In this document: one piece after another, positions 7,840-17,123 of the stretch
Position numbering within the stretch: position 1 is the stretch's first letter
How the letters are laid out: each line of letters opens with the position of its first letter
NCBI GenBank assembly: GCA_019113915.1
Contig: DXGM01000010.1
Coordinates: 38,748 to 102,747, forward strand
DNA: 64,000 nucleotides
Direction of reading: 5' to 3'
Source: Candidatus Gordonibacter avicola
Lineage (GTDB): Bacteria > Actinomycetota > Coriobacteriia > Coriobacteriales > Eggerthellaceae
The notes under the pieces: model-generated
What the model was told of the DNA's origin: nothing
What the model saw: the letters and a program-made list of their open reading frames with translations, nothing else
The model's database searches: none
Made by a program: the position numbers and the translations under genes

Positions 7840-10245
7840 TCATTTCTTCTTTTTGGCGCTCTCGCCGGGGAGCATGCGGCGGGCATCAAAGACTCCTTCT
7901 ATGCCGCGGAGTTTGTTCAGCACGAGATCGATGTGGCCAACATCCGACACCTGGAACAAGAAGCGCATCTCCACCATGCCGTCGCGGTGCGAGGTGGTGG
8001 ACGATGACAGCACGTTCGCTCCAATTTCGGACAGCAGGATGGCCACGTCGCGCAACAAGTTCATGCGGTCGAGCGCCTCAATGAACACTTCCACCTGGTA
8101 CGACGTGCTCTTCGACGGCTCGTTTTCCCACGACACCTCTATGATGCGCTCGGGCTCGGTCATGAGGTCTTGCGCATTCGGACAGTCGGCGCGGTGCACC
8201 GACACGCCGCGGCCGCGCGTCACGAAGCCGAGAATTTGGTCTCCCGGCACGGGGTTGCAACAGCGCGACAGGCGCACGAGCACGTCGTCGATACCCTTCA
8301 CCACCACGCCGTTGGAGCTGTGCGTCTCGTGCTTCTTCGGACGCTTGACGCTGGTGAGCATGGGGGGCAACTTGCCCGTGGACATGTCCGACGCGCCGAA
8401 ACCGGGGGACTCGTCAGCCTCGTTACCCTTGTCCACCAGGATCTTCAACAGGCGGTTCGCCACGTGCTGCGAGCTTTCTTTGCCCGTGCCGATGTTCACC
8501 AGCATGTCGTCGGCGTCCTTGTAGCCCAGGTGCTCGGCCACCGTTTTGATGGCGCGCATCGACTGGGCGCTGGAGATGCCCAGGCCGTGTTTGCGCATTT
8601 CACGCGTGAGTTTGTCGCGGCCGTTCTGCAAGTCGTCGCTGCGGCTGACCCGGCTAAAGTACGAGCGAATCTTGCTGCGCGCGCTCGGCGTTTTCACGAT
8701 ACTCAGCCAGTCGCGCGACGGCGTGGCGCTCTTCTGCGTGAGCACCTCCACGCGGTCGCCCAGCTGCAGCTCGTAGGTCAAAGGCACAATGGCGCCGTTC
8801 ACCTTCGCACCCACGCAGTGGTTGCCCACCTCGGTGTGGATGGCGTAGGCGAAGTCCACCGGCGTGGAGCCAGCGCGCAGGCTCATGGCCTCGCCTTTTG
8901 GCGTAAACACGAACACCTCGGTGGGCGCGAGATCCACCTTGAGGTCCTTCAGAAACTCGCGCGAATCCTGCGTTTCATCCTGCCAGTCCACCATCTGGCG
9001 CAGCCACGCCAGCTGCTGGTCAAGCGCGTCGCCGCCCTTGCCGCCCTTCTCCTTGTAGCGCCAGTGCGCCGCCACGCCGTACTCGCTTTGGCGGTGCATG
9101 TCCTCGGTGCGAATCTGCACTTCAAGCGGCCGCCCAGCCGGGCCGATGACCGTGGTGTGCAAGCTCTGATACATGTTGAACTTCGGCATGGCAATGTAGT
9201 CTTTGAAGCGGCCGGGCATCGGGTGCCAGAGCGTGTGCACCGCGCCGAGTGCCGAGTAGCAGTCCTTCACCGACTTCACAATGATGCGCACCGCAATGAG
9301 GTCGTAGATTTCGGAGAAACCTTTGCCCTTTTTCGTCATTTTTTGGTAGATGGAATAGAGGTGCTTCGGGCGGCCCATGATTTGGGCGGTGATGCTTACC
9401 TTTTCCATCTCGTCGTGCAGGATGTTGATGATTTGGTCCAGGTAGCCCTCGCGCTCGGAGCGGCTTTCCGTAACCATGCGGCTGACCTGCTTGTACTTGT
9501 TCGGTTCAAGGTAGTAAAACGACAGGTCTTCCAGTTCCCACTTGATGTTGTTGATGCCCAGGCGGTGCGCGATGGGCGCGTAGATTTCCAGCGTTTCGCG
9601 CGCTTTGAAGATGCGACGATCCTCGCGCAGGGCGGCCAGCGTGCGCATGTTGTGCAGGCGGTCGGCCAGCTTGATAACAATGACGCGAATGTCCTTGCTC
9701 ATGGCCACGAACATTTTGCGAATGGTGGCGGCCTGCTCGTCGGAGAGGCTTTCCACCTCGATGCGCGTGATTTTCGTAACGCCTTCCACCAGCTGCGCTA
9801 CCTGCTCATTGAACTGGGCTGCTACCTCGTCGGTGGTGGTAGCAGTGTCCTCCACGGTGTCGTGCAAAAGCGCCGCGCAGAGCGTTTCCACGTCCATGCG
9901 GAGGTCGGCCAGAATGAGCGCCACCTCAACGGGGTGCGCCACAAAGGGCTCGCCACTCTTGCGACACTGGCCCTCGTGCGCCTCGCTGGCGAACTGGAAC
10001 GCCTTCGCAAGCAGTGCCTGATCGGGCTCAGAAAGATACGCTGACGTGAGCTTTTGCAGTTCCAGGAACCGCTCTTCCGGCGTGTTGGTGCGCCGTGCCG
10101 AACCATCGGTGCGCGCTTCGGAAGCGAACGCCTTCTCGGCCACATGCGGACGGCCCAGCAGCTCGTCTTCCACCGTTTGACGGCGCGACGACTGCTCAAG
10201 TGGCTCTCCCAGCAGTTCTTCGCGTTTGCGGTCGGCCTTGCCCAT
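7840..10245 (-). CDS. relA: bifunctional (p)ppGpp synthetase/hydrolase RelA/SpoT
   Basis: An 801-residue Rel enzyme controlling the stringent response. In order: an HD hydrolase domain with FVAHPVEVALIL and LLHDTVEDT (roughly residues 95-220), the synthetase domain with GRPKHLYSIYQKM and YDLIAVRIIV (about 285-400), a TGS domain (VFTPKGEAMSLRAGSTPVDFAY, about 445-505) and a C-terminal ACT domain (about 725-795). The intact HD residues suggest that it both makes and degrades the alarmone, as usual for a single Rel in actinobacteria. The ATG has AAAGGAGG 8 nt upstream. It is 23 bp downstream of the recJ fusion gene and probably co-transcribed with it. Confidence 0.95.
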   Translation of the reverse strand: MGKADRKREELLGEPLEQSSRRQTVEDELLGRPHVAEKAFASEARTDGSARRTNTPEERFLELQKLTSAYLSEPDQALLAKAFQFASEAHEGQCRKSGEPFVAHPVEVALILADLRMDVETLCAALLHDTVEDTATTTDEVAAQFNEQVAQLVEGVTKITRIEVESLSDEQAATIRKMFVAMSKDIRVIVIKLADRLHNMRTLAALREDRRIFKARETLEIYAPIAHRLGINNIKWELEDLSFYYLEPNKYKQVSRMVTESRSEREGYLDQIINILHDEMEKVSITAQIMGRPKHLYSIYQKMTKKGKGFSEIYDLIAVRIIVKSVKDCYSALGAVHTLWHPMPGRFKDYIAMPKFNMYQSLHTTVIGPAGRPLEVQIRTEDMHRQSEYGVAAHWRYKEKGGKGGDALDQQLAWLRQMVDWQDETQDSREFLKDLKVDLAPTEVFVFTPKGEAMSLRAGSTPVDFAYAIHTEVGNHCVGAKVNGAIVPLTYELQLGDRVEVLTQKSATPSRDWLSIVKTPSARSKIRSYFSRVSRSDDLQNGRDKLTREMRKHGLGISSAQSMRAIKTVAEHLGYKDADDMLVNIGTGKESSQHVANRLLKILVDKGNEADESPGFGASDMSTGKLPPMLTSVKRPKKHETHSSNGVVVKGIDDVLVRLSRCCNPVPGDQILGFVTRGRGVSVHRADCPNAQDLMTEPERIIEVSWENEPSKSTSYQVEVFIEALDRMNLLRDVAILLSEIGANVLSSSTTSHRDGMVEMRFLFQVSDVGHIDLVLNKLRGIEGVFDARRMLPGESAKKKK

Positions 10246-10268
10246 AGCGTGCGCCTCCTTTCTTTTCC

Positions 10269-13200
10269 CTAGCAGCCTGGCAAAATGGGCCGCGACACGC
10301 GCACGTGCAGGCTTGCCGTGTCGGTGCCCATCGCCCAGTCGCGGAACGCGTCGAACGTGGCGCGCTCGCCCAGGCCCTCGCGGTAGCGCACGCTGTCGGT
10401 GAGCTCCACCTTGCTGTTGGTATCAACCACGCGAATTGAGCGTGTGACCTCGCCGGATGCGTAGGCCGTGTGCGTTTCCACCAGCCCCAGTTCGCGAAAC
10501 ACGGCCACGCCACACGCGGCAGATGCGGCGCTCACCACGTGGCCGCCCTCGCTGGCCAGCTGCGCCAAATCGGCGTTGCTCAGACAGAAAAACTCGTTGC
10601 CATGCTGGCGCTGAACGGCGCGCAGGCGACGATACACCTGTGCCAGGCAATCGTGGTCGGGTGTCATGTCGCGCAGCACCTGTTCGTTGATGCCCGCATC
10701 ATTGCGGCCGAACAGCAGGTGAATCTGCGCTGGGCTGCCGTCGCGGCCCGCACGGCCACTCATCTGGTTAAACTCCACCTCGTTGTACGGCAAATGGTAC
10801 AGCACCACATGCCGAATGTTTGGGATGTTCACGCCTTCGCCGAAGGCCGAGGTGGCTATGAGCACCTTCAGCGCGTCGGTGCGGAACAACTCTTCCACAC
10901 GTGTGCGTTCAGCGCGCGTGAGGCCGGCGTTGTAGAAGCCGATGAGCGGCGCCATTTGCGGCACGCGCTTGCGCAGCGCACGCGCCACCGACACCGACTG
11001 TTCGCGCGAGTTCACGTACACGACGGTTTTTTCGCCCGAGGCGATGAGATTCGCCAGGTAGTCGTCGCGGTTCTTGAGGTTACGGCGGTCGTCCAGCCCC
11101 AGGTTGGCGCGCACGGTTTCGTCCAGCACCAGCTCGTCGATGGGCAGGGCGGCGCGAATGTCGCGCGCGATGTTGTCGTCGGCCGTGGCGGTAAGCGCCA
11201 GCACCGTGGGGCTGCCCAGCTGCGCGATGGAGCGGCCGATGGCAGAATACGCCGGGCGCTGACCCGCTTTCGCCAGGCCAATGTGGTGCGCCTCGTCCAC
11301 CACCACAAACCCGATGCGCCCGGATGCGGCAAACTCACTGGCATGGAAGCCCAGAAACTCCGGCGTGGTAAGCACGATATCCACCGAGCCGTCGGCCAGA
11401 CCCGCAAACGTTTGGCGGCGTTCCTCCGGCGCACTTTCGCCCGTGAGCACCGCCACGGCAATGCCGAACGAATGCAGCGCCTCATTTAGGTGAAATGCCT
11501 GGTCAGCAATCAGCGCGCGCAGCGGGTAGATAAAGAGGCTGGCCGCGCCGTCGCGCAGGGCGCGGCACGCGGCGTGCACCTGGAACGTGAGCGACTTGCC
11601 GCGACCCGTAGCCATAACGGCCAGCACCGAGCGGCCGGCGTCCAAATGATCAAGCACGACGCGCTGCGACTCATGCAAAGCGCCGTCCCCGATGATGGCG
11701 CGCACCACATCGGCCTCAAGGCCCGCCGGGTCATCCTGCGCCTTGCGCTCCCACGCCGAACGGTTGGCGGCAAGGGCGGCCTCGTAGGCCTCCACGTCTT
11801 CGGGGCAGTGCACGGCGTCGGCGCACAGTTCGGCATCGCTCGTAGCGTAGAGATCGGCCACAAAGGAAAGGTTCTCCGGGTTCAGGCACGCCTCCAGCGC
11901 ACCGCACGTGCGCGCGGGCGCGAGCGATTGCAGCATAGCCTTCACCGTGCGGCGGCCACGCCATTCATCAATCTGCACCTCGAACGCGGCGTTCACCACG
12001 CTGTCGGTGCACATAAGCGCCTCAATGTCCGTGCAATGAAACATGATGCCCGCCACCGTGGCGCTTCCGTCGGACAGCGCGCACGAGAAGTGGTTCTTCT
12101 CGGCACCCACGGCGCGGCAGTTCGTCAGCGTCACGTCGCGCGCGAGGAAGCACGGCACGGGGTTTTCCTGGCCAAACGGCGCAAGCGCGTCCAGTTTCTC
12201 CACGTTTTCCAGGGAGAGTTCGTCCAGCGCCACGCACGTGTCAATTTCAATGAGCGGGTGGAAGGCGCCTTCGGGCAGCTCGTCCATGTAGGCGCACAGG
12301 CGTTGCGAGAACTCGGGCAGCTTGTCGGCCGGCAGCGTTACGCCTACGGCAGCGTCGTGTCCGCCAAAGCGTGTGAGCAGATCAGAAGCGTTTTCCACCG
12401 CCTTGAACAGGTTCACCTGACCCACGCTGCGGCCCGACCCGCGCGCTTCGTCACCATCAATAGTGAACAGCATGCTGGGCACGCCGTAGGTATTCACCAG
12501 GCGGCTGGCCACAATGCCCTTCACGCCTTCATGCCAGCCTTCGCCCGACACCACGAGCGCTCGCTGGCCGTGGTAGATGTCCGCAGCCTGGGCTTTCGCG
12601 ATCTCGGACAGCTCGGCTTCTATGGTGCGACGCTGGTCGTTCACCGCTTCCAGTTGCGAGGCCAAGCGGCACGCTTCGTCGAAGTCGTCGGTCATCAGCA
12701 GGTCGAGCGCCAGCTGCGCGTCGCCCATACGACCGGCGGCGTTCAAGCGCGGAATGAGCGAGAAGCTGAGGTTCGTGGCACTGACCGGCTTGTCGCCCGC
12801 GCCGCTCGAACCCAGAAGCGCCGCGATACAGGGGCGCGGGCCGTCGTTCATGCGGCAGATGCCGTCGGCCACGAGCGCGCGGTTTTCGCCGCGCATGGGC
12901 ATAAGGTCGGCCACCGTTCCCAGCGTGGCCAGGTCGGTGTAGCTGCGCCACAAATGCGGATAGCCGAAGCGCCCGCCCAGCACCTGCACCAGTTTCAGCG
13001 CCACGCCCACACCGGCCAAGATGGAACTTTCGCAGGTGGCGTCGCACTTGGGATCGGCCACGGGCACGCCCTCGGGTACGAGGTCGACGGGCTCGTGGTG
13101 GTCGGTGATGGCCAGCCCCACGCCCGCTTCCACAATGGCCGCAGCCTCCACCTTGCAAGCGATGCCGCAGTCCACGGTCACAATGAAGTCCGGCCGCTGC

Positions 13201-13598
13201 TCACGCGCGCGCTTGAACGCGGCCTCGGTCAAGCCGTAGCCTTCCTCGAAGCGCCGGGGAATAAACGGCGTAGCATGTGCGCCCAGCGCCCGCAACCCGC
13301 GCGTGAGCACGGAAGTGGCGGAGATGCCGTCGAGGTCGAAGTCGCCGAACACGAGAATGCGGCCGTCCGCGCGCATGACGGCCTCCAGCGCGTCGGCCAC
13401 CTCCGACAGCCCGGGGATGGTGTAGGGGTCAAGCCAATCGCGATCGAGCGAGGGTTCCAGGAAGCGCCGCACGTCGGCGGGTTCGCTGATGCCGCGCGCC
13501 ACCAAGGTGGCGGCCACAAAGCGCGGAAGCCCCAGCCCCTGTTGGATGCGCGCGACGGCGGCCGGATCGGCCGCTTTAATGTTGAACTGGGCAGACAT
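10269..13598 (-). CDS. recJ: RecJ single-strand exonuclease fused to a RecQ-like helicase
   Basis: A 1109-residue protein made of two enzymes that are usually separate. Residues 1-560 are RecJ: the DHH domain has DFDLDG at 86-91, VDCGI near 142-146 and DHH at 166-168, then NAAGRM, and the DHHA1 motif GGHDAA. Residues about 620-1000 are a superfamily 2 helicase with ATGRGKS (Walker A), VDEAHH (DEAH-type box), ALTATA (motif III), TSAFGEGVNIP and QMSGRAGRDG (motif VI), closest to RecQ. Both active sites look intact. RecJ and RecQ cooperate in end resection and gap processing, so the fusion probably couples unwinding to 5'-3' degradation. No RQC or HRDC domain was recognised. Confidence 0.88.
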   Translation of the reverse strand: MSAQFNIKAADPAAVARIQQGLGLPRFVAATLVARGISEPADVRRFLEPSLDRDWLDPYTIPGLSEVADALEAVMRADGRILVFGDFDLDGISATSVLTRGLRALGAHATPFIPRRFEEGYGLTEAAFKRAREQRPDFIVTVDCGIACKVEAAAIVEAGVGLAITDHHEPVDLVPEGVPVADPKCDATCESSILAGVGVALKLVQVLGGRFGYPHLWRSYTDLATLGTVADLMPMRGENRALVADGICRMNDGPRPCIAALLGSSGAGDKPVSATNLSFSLIPRLNAAGRMGDAQLALDLLMTDDFDEACRLASQLEAVNDQRRTIEAELSEIAKAQAADIYHGQRALVVSGEGWHEGVKGIVASRLVNTYGVPSMLFTIDGDEARGSGRSVGQVNLFKAVENASDLLTRFGGHDAAVGVTLPADKLPEFSQRLCAYMDELPEGAFHPLIEIDTCVALDELSLENVEKLDALAPFGQENPVPCFLARDVTLTNCRAVGAEKNHFSCALSDGSATVAGIMFHCTDIEALMCTDSVVNAAFEVQIDEWRGRRTVKAMLQSLAPARTCGALEACLNPENLSFVADLYATSDAELCADAVHCPEDVEAYEAALAANRSAWERKAQDDPAGLEADVVRAIIGDGALHESQRVVLDHLDAGRSVLAVMATGRGKSLTFQVHAACRALRDGAASLFIYPLRALIADQAFHLNEALHSFGIAVAVLTGESAPEERRQTFAGLADGSVDIVLTTPEFLGFHASEFAASGRIGFVVVDEAHHIGLAKAGQRPAYSAIGRSIAQLGSPTVLALTATADDNIARDIRAALPIDELVLDETVRANLGLDDRRNLKNRDDYLANLIASGEKTVVYVNSREQSVSVARALRKRVPQMAPLIGFYNAGLTRAERTRVEELFRTDALKVLIATSAFGEGVNIPNIRHVVLYHLPYNEVEFNQMSGRAGRDGSPAQIHLLFGRNDAGINEQVLRDMTPDHDCLAQVYRRLRAVQRQHGNEFFCLSNADLAQLASEGGHVVSAASAACGVAVFRELGLVETHTAYASGEVTRSIRVVDTNSKVELTDSVRYREGLGERATFDAFRDWAMGTDTASLHVRVSRPILPGC

Positions 13599-13802
13599 GG
13601 ATACTCATACCTAACATGCGAGAAGTGTTTGTGTCGCCTTCCATTGTCCCACAATCCACCGCCGCTGTCACGACGAACACCCCCACGCGCCCACCCCCTC
13701 CCCGCCACCGGCAAAAGGACGAAGCGCGGGGCGACCGCACGTTCGCCCTCACGCCCCACACCAAGACAGCGCCCCCTTTTATCACCCCTTCAACTTTCCC
13801 GC

Positions 13803-13827
13803 GAACAATTGCCTTGCCCTATCCGTG
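13803..13827 (+). promoter_or_regulatory. ECF-type promoter of sigma cassette 1
   Basis: GAAC (13803-13806), 17 bp, then CGTG (13824-13827). This fits the classical ECF pattern of a GAAC/TGAAAC -35 element and a CGTA-like -10 element. It lies just before the ribosome-binding site GGGAGG of the sigma gene, so the leader would be very short. The same layout precedes cassettes 2 and 3. Confidence 0.65.
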
Positions 13828-13851
13828 TTATGGTCAGGGAGGTGAAAATTT

Positions 13852-14460
13852 GTGTCTGAACATATACGCTCGAACGAGTTTATTGAAAACGCTATGCGAC
13901 GTTGGGGCGATACGGTGTTGCGGCTGGCCTTGAGTCATACGCGCAGCGTCAGCGATGCTGAAGATGTGTTCCAAGATGTGTTTTTACGACTGCTCAAGAA
14001 CGACACCGTATTCAACGACGATGAGCATTTGAAGGCATGGCTGCTCCGCGTCACCATCAACCGGTGCCTTGACCTGGGACGCACAGGATGGAAGAAACGC
14101 AATGTACCGCTTGAAGAACGTCACTCGCTTATTGCAGAACCCGTTGACCTCATGAAAACCGACGTGTGGGCGGCCGTGGGTGAGTTGCCCTTTGACCTGC
14201 GTACGGTCGTGCACCTGTTCTACGTTGAAGGTTACACCACCGACGAAATTGCCCGCATAACCAACGCTAACCCCAGCACGGTGCGCACGCGCCTCCATCG
14301 TGCCCGCGCCTGCTTGCGAGAAACCCTGGATCATCTGGAATCTTCCATTTCAACAGCCCAACCGTCGCCTTTTGGAAAGGAGGCCCACTATGAGCATCGA
14401 TCCTCTAACTCTCTACGCTTCGAAGATGAGGGAGGTGAAAGCGTCCAACCAATTGCTTGA
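13852..14460 (+). CDS. ECF-type RNA polymerase sigma factor, cassette 1
   Basis: A 202-residue sigma-70 family protein with two sigma domains. Region 2 holds SDAEDVFQDVFLRLLKN near residues 35-52 and LKAWLLRVTINRC near 60-74. Region 4 is a helix-turn-helix, YTTDEIARITNANPSTVRTR near 125-145. The start is GTG with GGGAGGTG 7 nt upstream. The last 24 codons overlap the partner gene in the +1 frame; the partner's AAAGGAGG ribosome-binding site is read here as Lys-Glu-Ala. It is the first of three paralogous sigma genes within 6 kb. Confidence 0.9.
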   Translation: MSEHIRSNEFIENAMRRWGDTVLRLALSHTRSVSDAEDVFQDVFLRLLKNDTVFNDDEHLKAWLLRVTINRCLDLGRTGWKKRNVPLEERHSLIAEPVDLMKTDVWAAVGELPFDLRTVVHLFYVEGYTTDEIARITNANPSTVRTRLHRARACLRETLDHLESSISTAQPSPFGKEAHYEHRSSNSLRFEDEGGESVQPIA

Positions 14461-16282
14461 CGCCGTGCTGCAACAAGCCGACGATGAACGGGCGGCCGCC
14501 GACGAAGACGACATACATCACCCCACCGCAAATGACACAGAGCCAGAAAGCGCGTCCAGCCGCGGCTTCAACCAGCCGCGCGCCAAACGATCCCCCTCGT
14601 TCAAGTTCGCTCTTGCTGCTTGTCTCGTGCTGTTAGTCGGCATCGTGGGCATCTCCCTTGCGATGCCAGTACTTTCCGGCCCGAACTCTACCTTTGTAGG
14701 AAAGGGAGGCACCTCCCCCTTCGCCGTGCAGGCCTATGGGGCAATGGATGACACGCTGTTGCCCTCGGGCTCCCAAGGGGCGCTCTTCTTCAACTGCGAA
14801 ACCGAAACGCAGCGCATGATTCCCGTCCAAGCCGACGAATACGCTAACGAGGGCTTCTACTCGGGCTGCGTATTCAGCGTGGAAAGTTCCGAGAAGGAAA
14901 TCACACGCATTCAGGCGAATGTGTCGAAGGGTGAGCTTTACCGCGTGACCAGCAAGGTATTCAGCCGCGAAAGCGACCCCGAATTTGCGCGAGAAGCAAA
15001 CGGGTGGAAATGGTACAAGATTGGCCAGGGTGACTACCTGAAAAAATATGACTATGTGGCGGGCGTGCCCTATTATGGCACTATTCATGAAGGCGAAGAG
15101 AACGTGGGGAAAGACCGCAACGACCCCAGCCGCACAAGCAAGGTGAACCTTTACCAACGCTTGGGTGCAACTATCGATACCGACGTTGTGAGCGAACCCG
15201 AAACGGACATGAGCAACTATGCCTTTGGTTTGTGGACGAACGAGCCGTTCGACATGATGGCCTACGATCCCGATAATCCTGACAATTATTATCCTGATGC
15301 TAATATCAATCGGGCGCTTGACACGCTTGACGGCGCACAGCTCACCGTCACGGTGACGTTTGCGGACGGCACGTGCGCCACGCAGGTGATTGACTTGCAC
15401 GCAGCCGACTTTAAGGCAAACATCATTACCACAGCCGATGGCATTAACCACGTGGAAGAACTGGTGCCTGAGATTATTGAGGTTCCTGAACGAACCCTAA
15501 ATCAGGTCATAGAAGACCGCAACAACGGCTTTGCCTCCATTCACACACTGTATGGCCTGGTGAACGAAACGAACGAAGAGCCCTTCCCCTGTGGTGAGGC
15601 GTCGTATCCCTACTTGGACACACCGCTCACGCAGCCGCGCCAACTTGATCCGCCGCCAGAACCCACCAACGAGCAGCGAGCAGCAGCGTCCTCTCTGCCA
15701 CCGGGGCCGTTCATCCCGCGTGAAAACTTGTCCGAGTTCGGCACAAGCTATGACGATGGCAACGGCACTGTGACCACGTTCGATAGCGTTGAGCGCTTGG
15801 AAACATTGCCCGAAGGCATGGGGATAGCCGACCTCATTGTGTACTATGAGGGAAGCGGCGGACAATACGATGCCGATACGAATACCATCGTTGTATCTGA
15901 CGGCTACACCATCGCTTCAGACGGCAAGCTTTCGGATGGCTATTCATACGTGTTATTTACCATGACGCTTACAAATACGAGCGGTGAAGAAAGTGGGAAA
16001 TTCCTGGGCAACGGCGTTTTCGCGACGCTTGAGAAAGAGGGGGATGGCTACCGCGCCAACCATATCAACATGCACGGCCCCCTTTGGCGCAGCGACCACG
16101 TTGGAGAAACATGGAGGTCAGACTACTACTTCCATACCATGGCTCCTGGCGAAACACACCAGTTCTCCGTTCTCAACGTGGTACCGAACGAAACGCTAAA
16201 CAACCCGAGCCTCGTTTTCGTCTATGCTGGCCTGGCCGGCGAACCCGAGGGAAAAGCCATCCAAGTGGGTGCGCTTCAGTAA
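14390..16282 (+). CDS. membrane-anchored putative anti-sigma/sensor protein, cassette 1
   Basis: A 630-residue protein. A cytosolic N-terminus of about 85 residues opens with a helix (LYASKMREVKASNQLLDAVL) shared with the partners in cassettes 2 and 3. One membrane helix follows (FALAACLVLLVGIVGISLA, about 80-100), then about 520 extracytoplasmic residues. The last 160 include YVLFTMTLTNTSGEE, resembling a beta-sandwich domain of the DUF4352 type. No zinc-binding HxxxCxxC anti-sigma motif is present. The anti-sigma role is inferred from the overlapping sigma gene and topology. It is nearly twice as long as its two paralogues. Confidence 0.65.
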   Translation: MSIDPLTLYASKMREVKASNQLLDAVLQQADDERAAADEDDIHHPTANDTEPESASSRGFNQPRAKRSPSFKFALAACLVLLVGIVGISLAMPVLSGPNSTFVGKGGTSPFAVQAYGAMDDTLLPSGSQGALFFNCETETQRMIPVQADEYANEGFYSGCVFSVESSEKEITRIQANVSKGELYRVTSKVFSRESDPEFAREANGWKWYKIGQGDYLKKYDYVAGVPYYGTIHEGEENVGKDRNDPSRTSKVNLYQRLGATIDTDVVSEPETDMSNYAFGLWTNEPFDMMAYDPDNPDNYYPDANINRALDTLDGAQLTVTVTFADGTCATQVIDLHAADFKANIITTADGINHVEELVPEIIEVPERTLNQVIEDRNNGFASIHTLYGLVNETNEEPFPCGEASYPYLDTPLTQPRQLDPPPEPTNEQRAAASSLPPGPFIPRENLSEFGTSYDDGNGTVTTFDSVERLETLPEGMGIADLIVYYEGSGGQYDADTNTIVVSDGYTIASDGKLSDGYSYVLFTMTLTNTSGEESGKFLGNGVFATLEKEGDGYRANHINMHGPLWRSDHVGETWRSDYYFHTMAPGETHQFSVLNVVPNETLNNPSLVFVYAGLAGEPEGKAIQVGALQ

Positions 16283-16301
16283 TTACCGCGATGTGCACTT
16301 G

Positions 16302-16330
16302 GCCCCGGTCGACCCACTCGGCCGGGGCTT
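16302..16330 (+). terminator. terminator after cassette 1
   Basis: GCCCCGG pairs with CCGGGGC across a 13-nt loop, followed by TTCAGTAT. It is 19 bp past the stop codon. The U-tract is weak. Confidence 0.5.
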
Positions 16331-16392
16331 CAGTATAGTGTGACGCGCTTGACGGTGGCGCGGCGCTTCTTTTCGGCCATTTCGCTATCCTC

Positions 16393-16419
16393 TGAAACAA
16401 TTGGGGTTGCTTGATCGTA
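16393..16419 (+). promoter_or_regulatory. ECF-type promoter of sigma cassette 2
   Basis: TGAAAC (16393-16398), 17 bp, CGTA (16416-16419). This is almost identical to the consensus of cell-envelope-stress ECF factors such as SigW. The downstream AATTG next to the -35 is also shared with cassette 1. It lies 24 bp before the sigma start codon. Confidence 0.75.
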
Positions 16420-16442
16420 TGCTTGGTCGAGGAGGTGAGAAC

Positions 16443-17123
16443 ATGCCTAACCAACAGGGTGCGGGGCCCCGCACCGAGGCGTTTCTCACGCAGGCCATGG
16501 CTGATTGGGGTGACGCGGTGTATCGGCTGGCGCTGAGCCACACGCGGTCGCGCGCCGATGCCGAGGACGTGTATCAGGACGTGTTTCTGCGTCTATACAA
16601 CGATGCGACGGTGTTTGAAAGCGCCGAGCACGTGAAGGCGTGGCTTTTGCGGGTGACGGTGAATAGGTGTCATGACCTGGCAAAATCTGGGTGGAAGCAG
16701 CGCACCGTGGAGCTGGACCCCGAGCGCGACTCGCCGGCGGTTCCAGCGCACAACGCCGAAGATGCGGACGTGTGGGATGCCGTAGGCCAGCTGCCCGACA
16801 GCCAACGCTTTGCCGTGCACCTGCATTACGTGGAGGGATACTCAACCGACGAGGTGGCCGAACTTCTCGGTTGCCAGCCCGCCACCGCCCGCACCTGGCT
16901 CCACCGAGCCCGAGCCCGCGTAAGAGAGTTGCTGGGCGAACGCGGAAACGCCAAACCCAGCCCGACTGCCGCAACCAGACCTCGGCCATCGCCGAGCAGC
17001 ACCACACACCAACCCTGCCCTATTATCCCCTTCAGAGAGGAGGCTGACCATGACCAACGACCCCCTGAACCGCTTCGGCGAGATGATGAAGGACGTCAAA
17101 GCGCCTGCTCATCTTCCCGATAA
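16443..17123 (+). CDS. ECF-type RNA polymerase sigma factor, cassette 2
   Basis: A 226-residue sigma factor closely related to those at 13852 and 19120. Region 2 has ADAEDVYQDVFLRLYN near residues 38-53 and VKAWLLRVTVNRCHDLA; region 4 has YSTDEVAELLGCQPATARTWLHRARAR near 125-151. The tail is Pro/Ser/Arg-rich. The ATG has GAGGAGGTG 6 nt upstream, and an in-frame TTG further up overlaps the promoter. The last 74 bp overlap the partner gene in the +1 frame. Overlap of stop and start suggests strict coupling of sigma and anti-sigma synthesis. Confidence 0.9.
   Translation: MPNQQGAGPRTEAFLTQAMADWGDAVYRLALSHTRSRADAEDVYQDVFLRLYNDATVFESAEHVKAWLLRVTVNRCHDLAKSGWKQRTVELDPERDSPAVPAHNAEDADVWDAVGQLPDSQRFAVHLHYVEGYSTDEVAELLGCQPATARTWLHRARARVRELLGERGNAKPSPTAATRPRPSPSSTTHQPCPIIPFREEADHDQRPPEPLRRDDEGRQSACSSSR

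Noticed and set aside
7647..7889. Extension of the metallo-beta-lactamase gene to 7889
   Set aside because: It would translate structured repeat A and the end of relA; the ATG at 7646 has a ribosome-binding site and starts the family homology.
8170..10044. 624-codon open frame on the plus strand opposite relA
   Set aside because: It is a high-GC shadow: Arg/His/Val-rich, no domain, and relA on the other strand is unmistakable. The same applies to long frames opposite other genes (1504-3114, 11490-13859, 47993-50053, 55201-57621).
16334..16360. GTGTGACGCGCTT as another family 2 repeat
   Set aside because: Only 13 bases match and the downstream TACGCC block and stem are missing.
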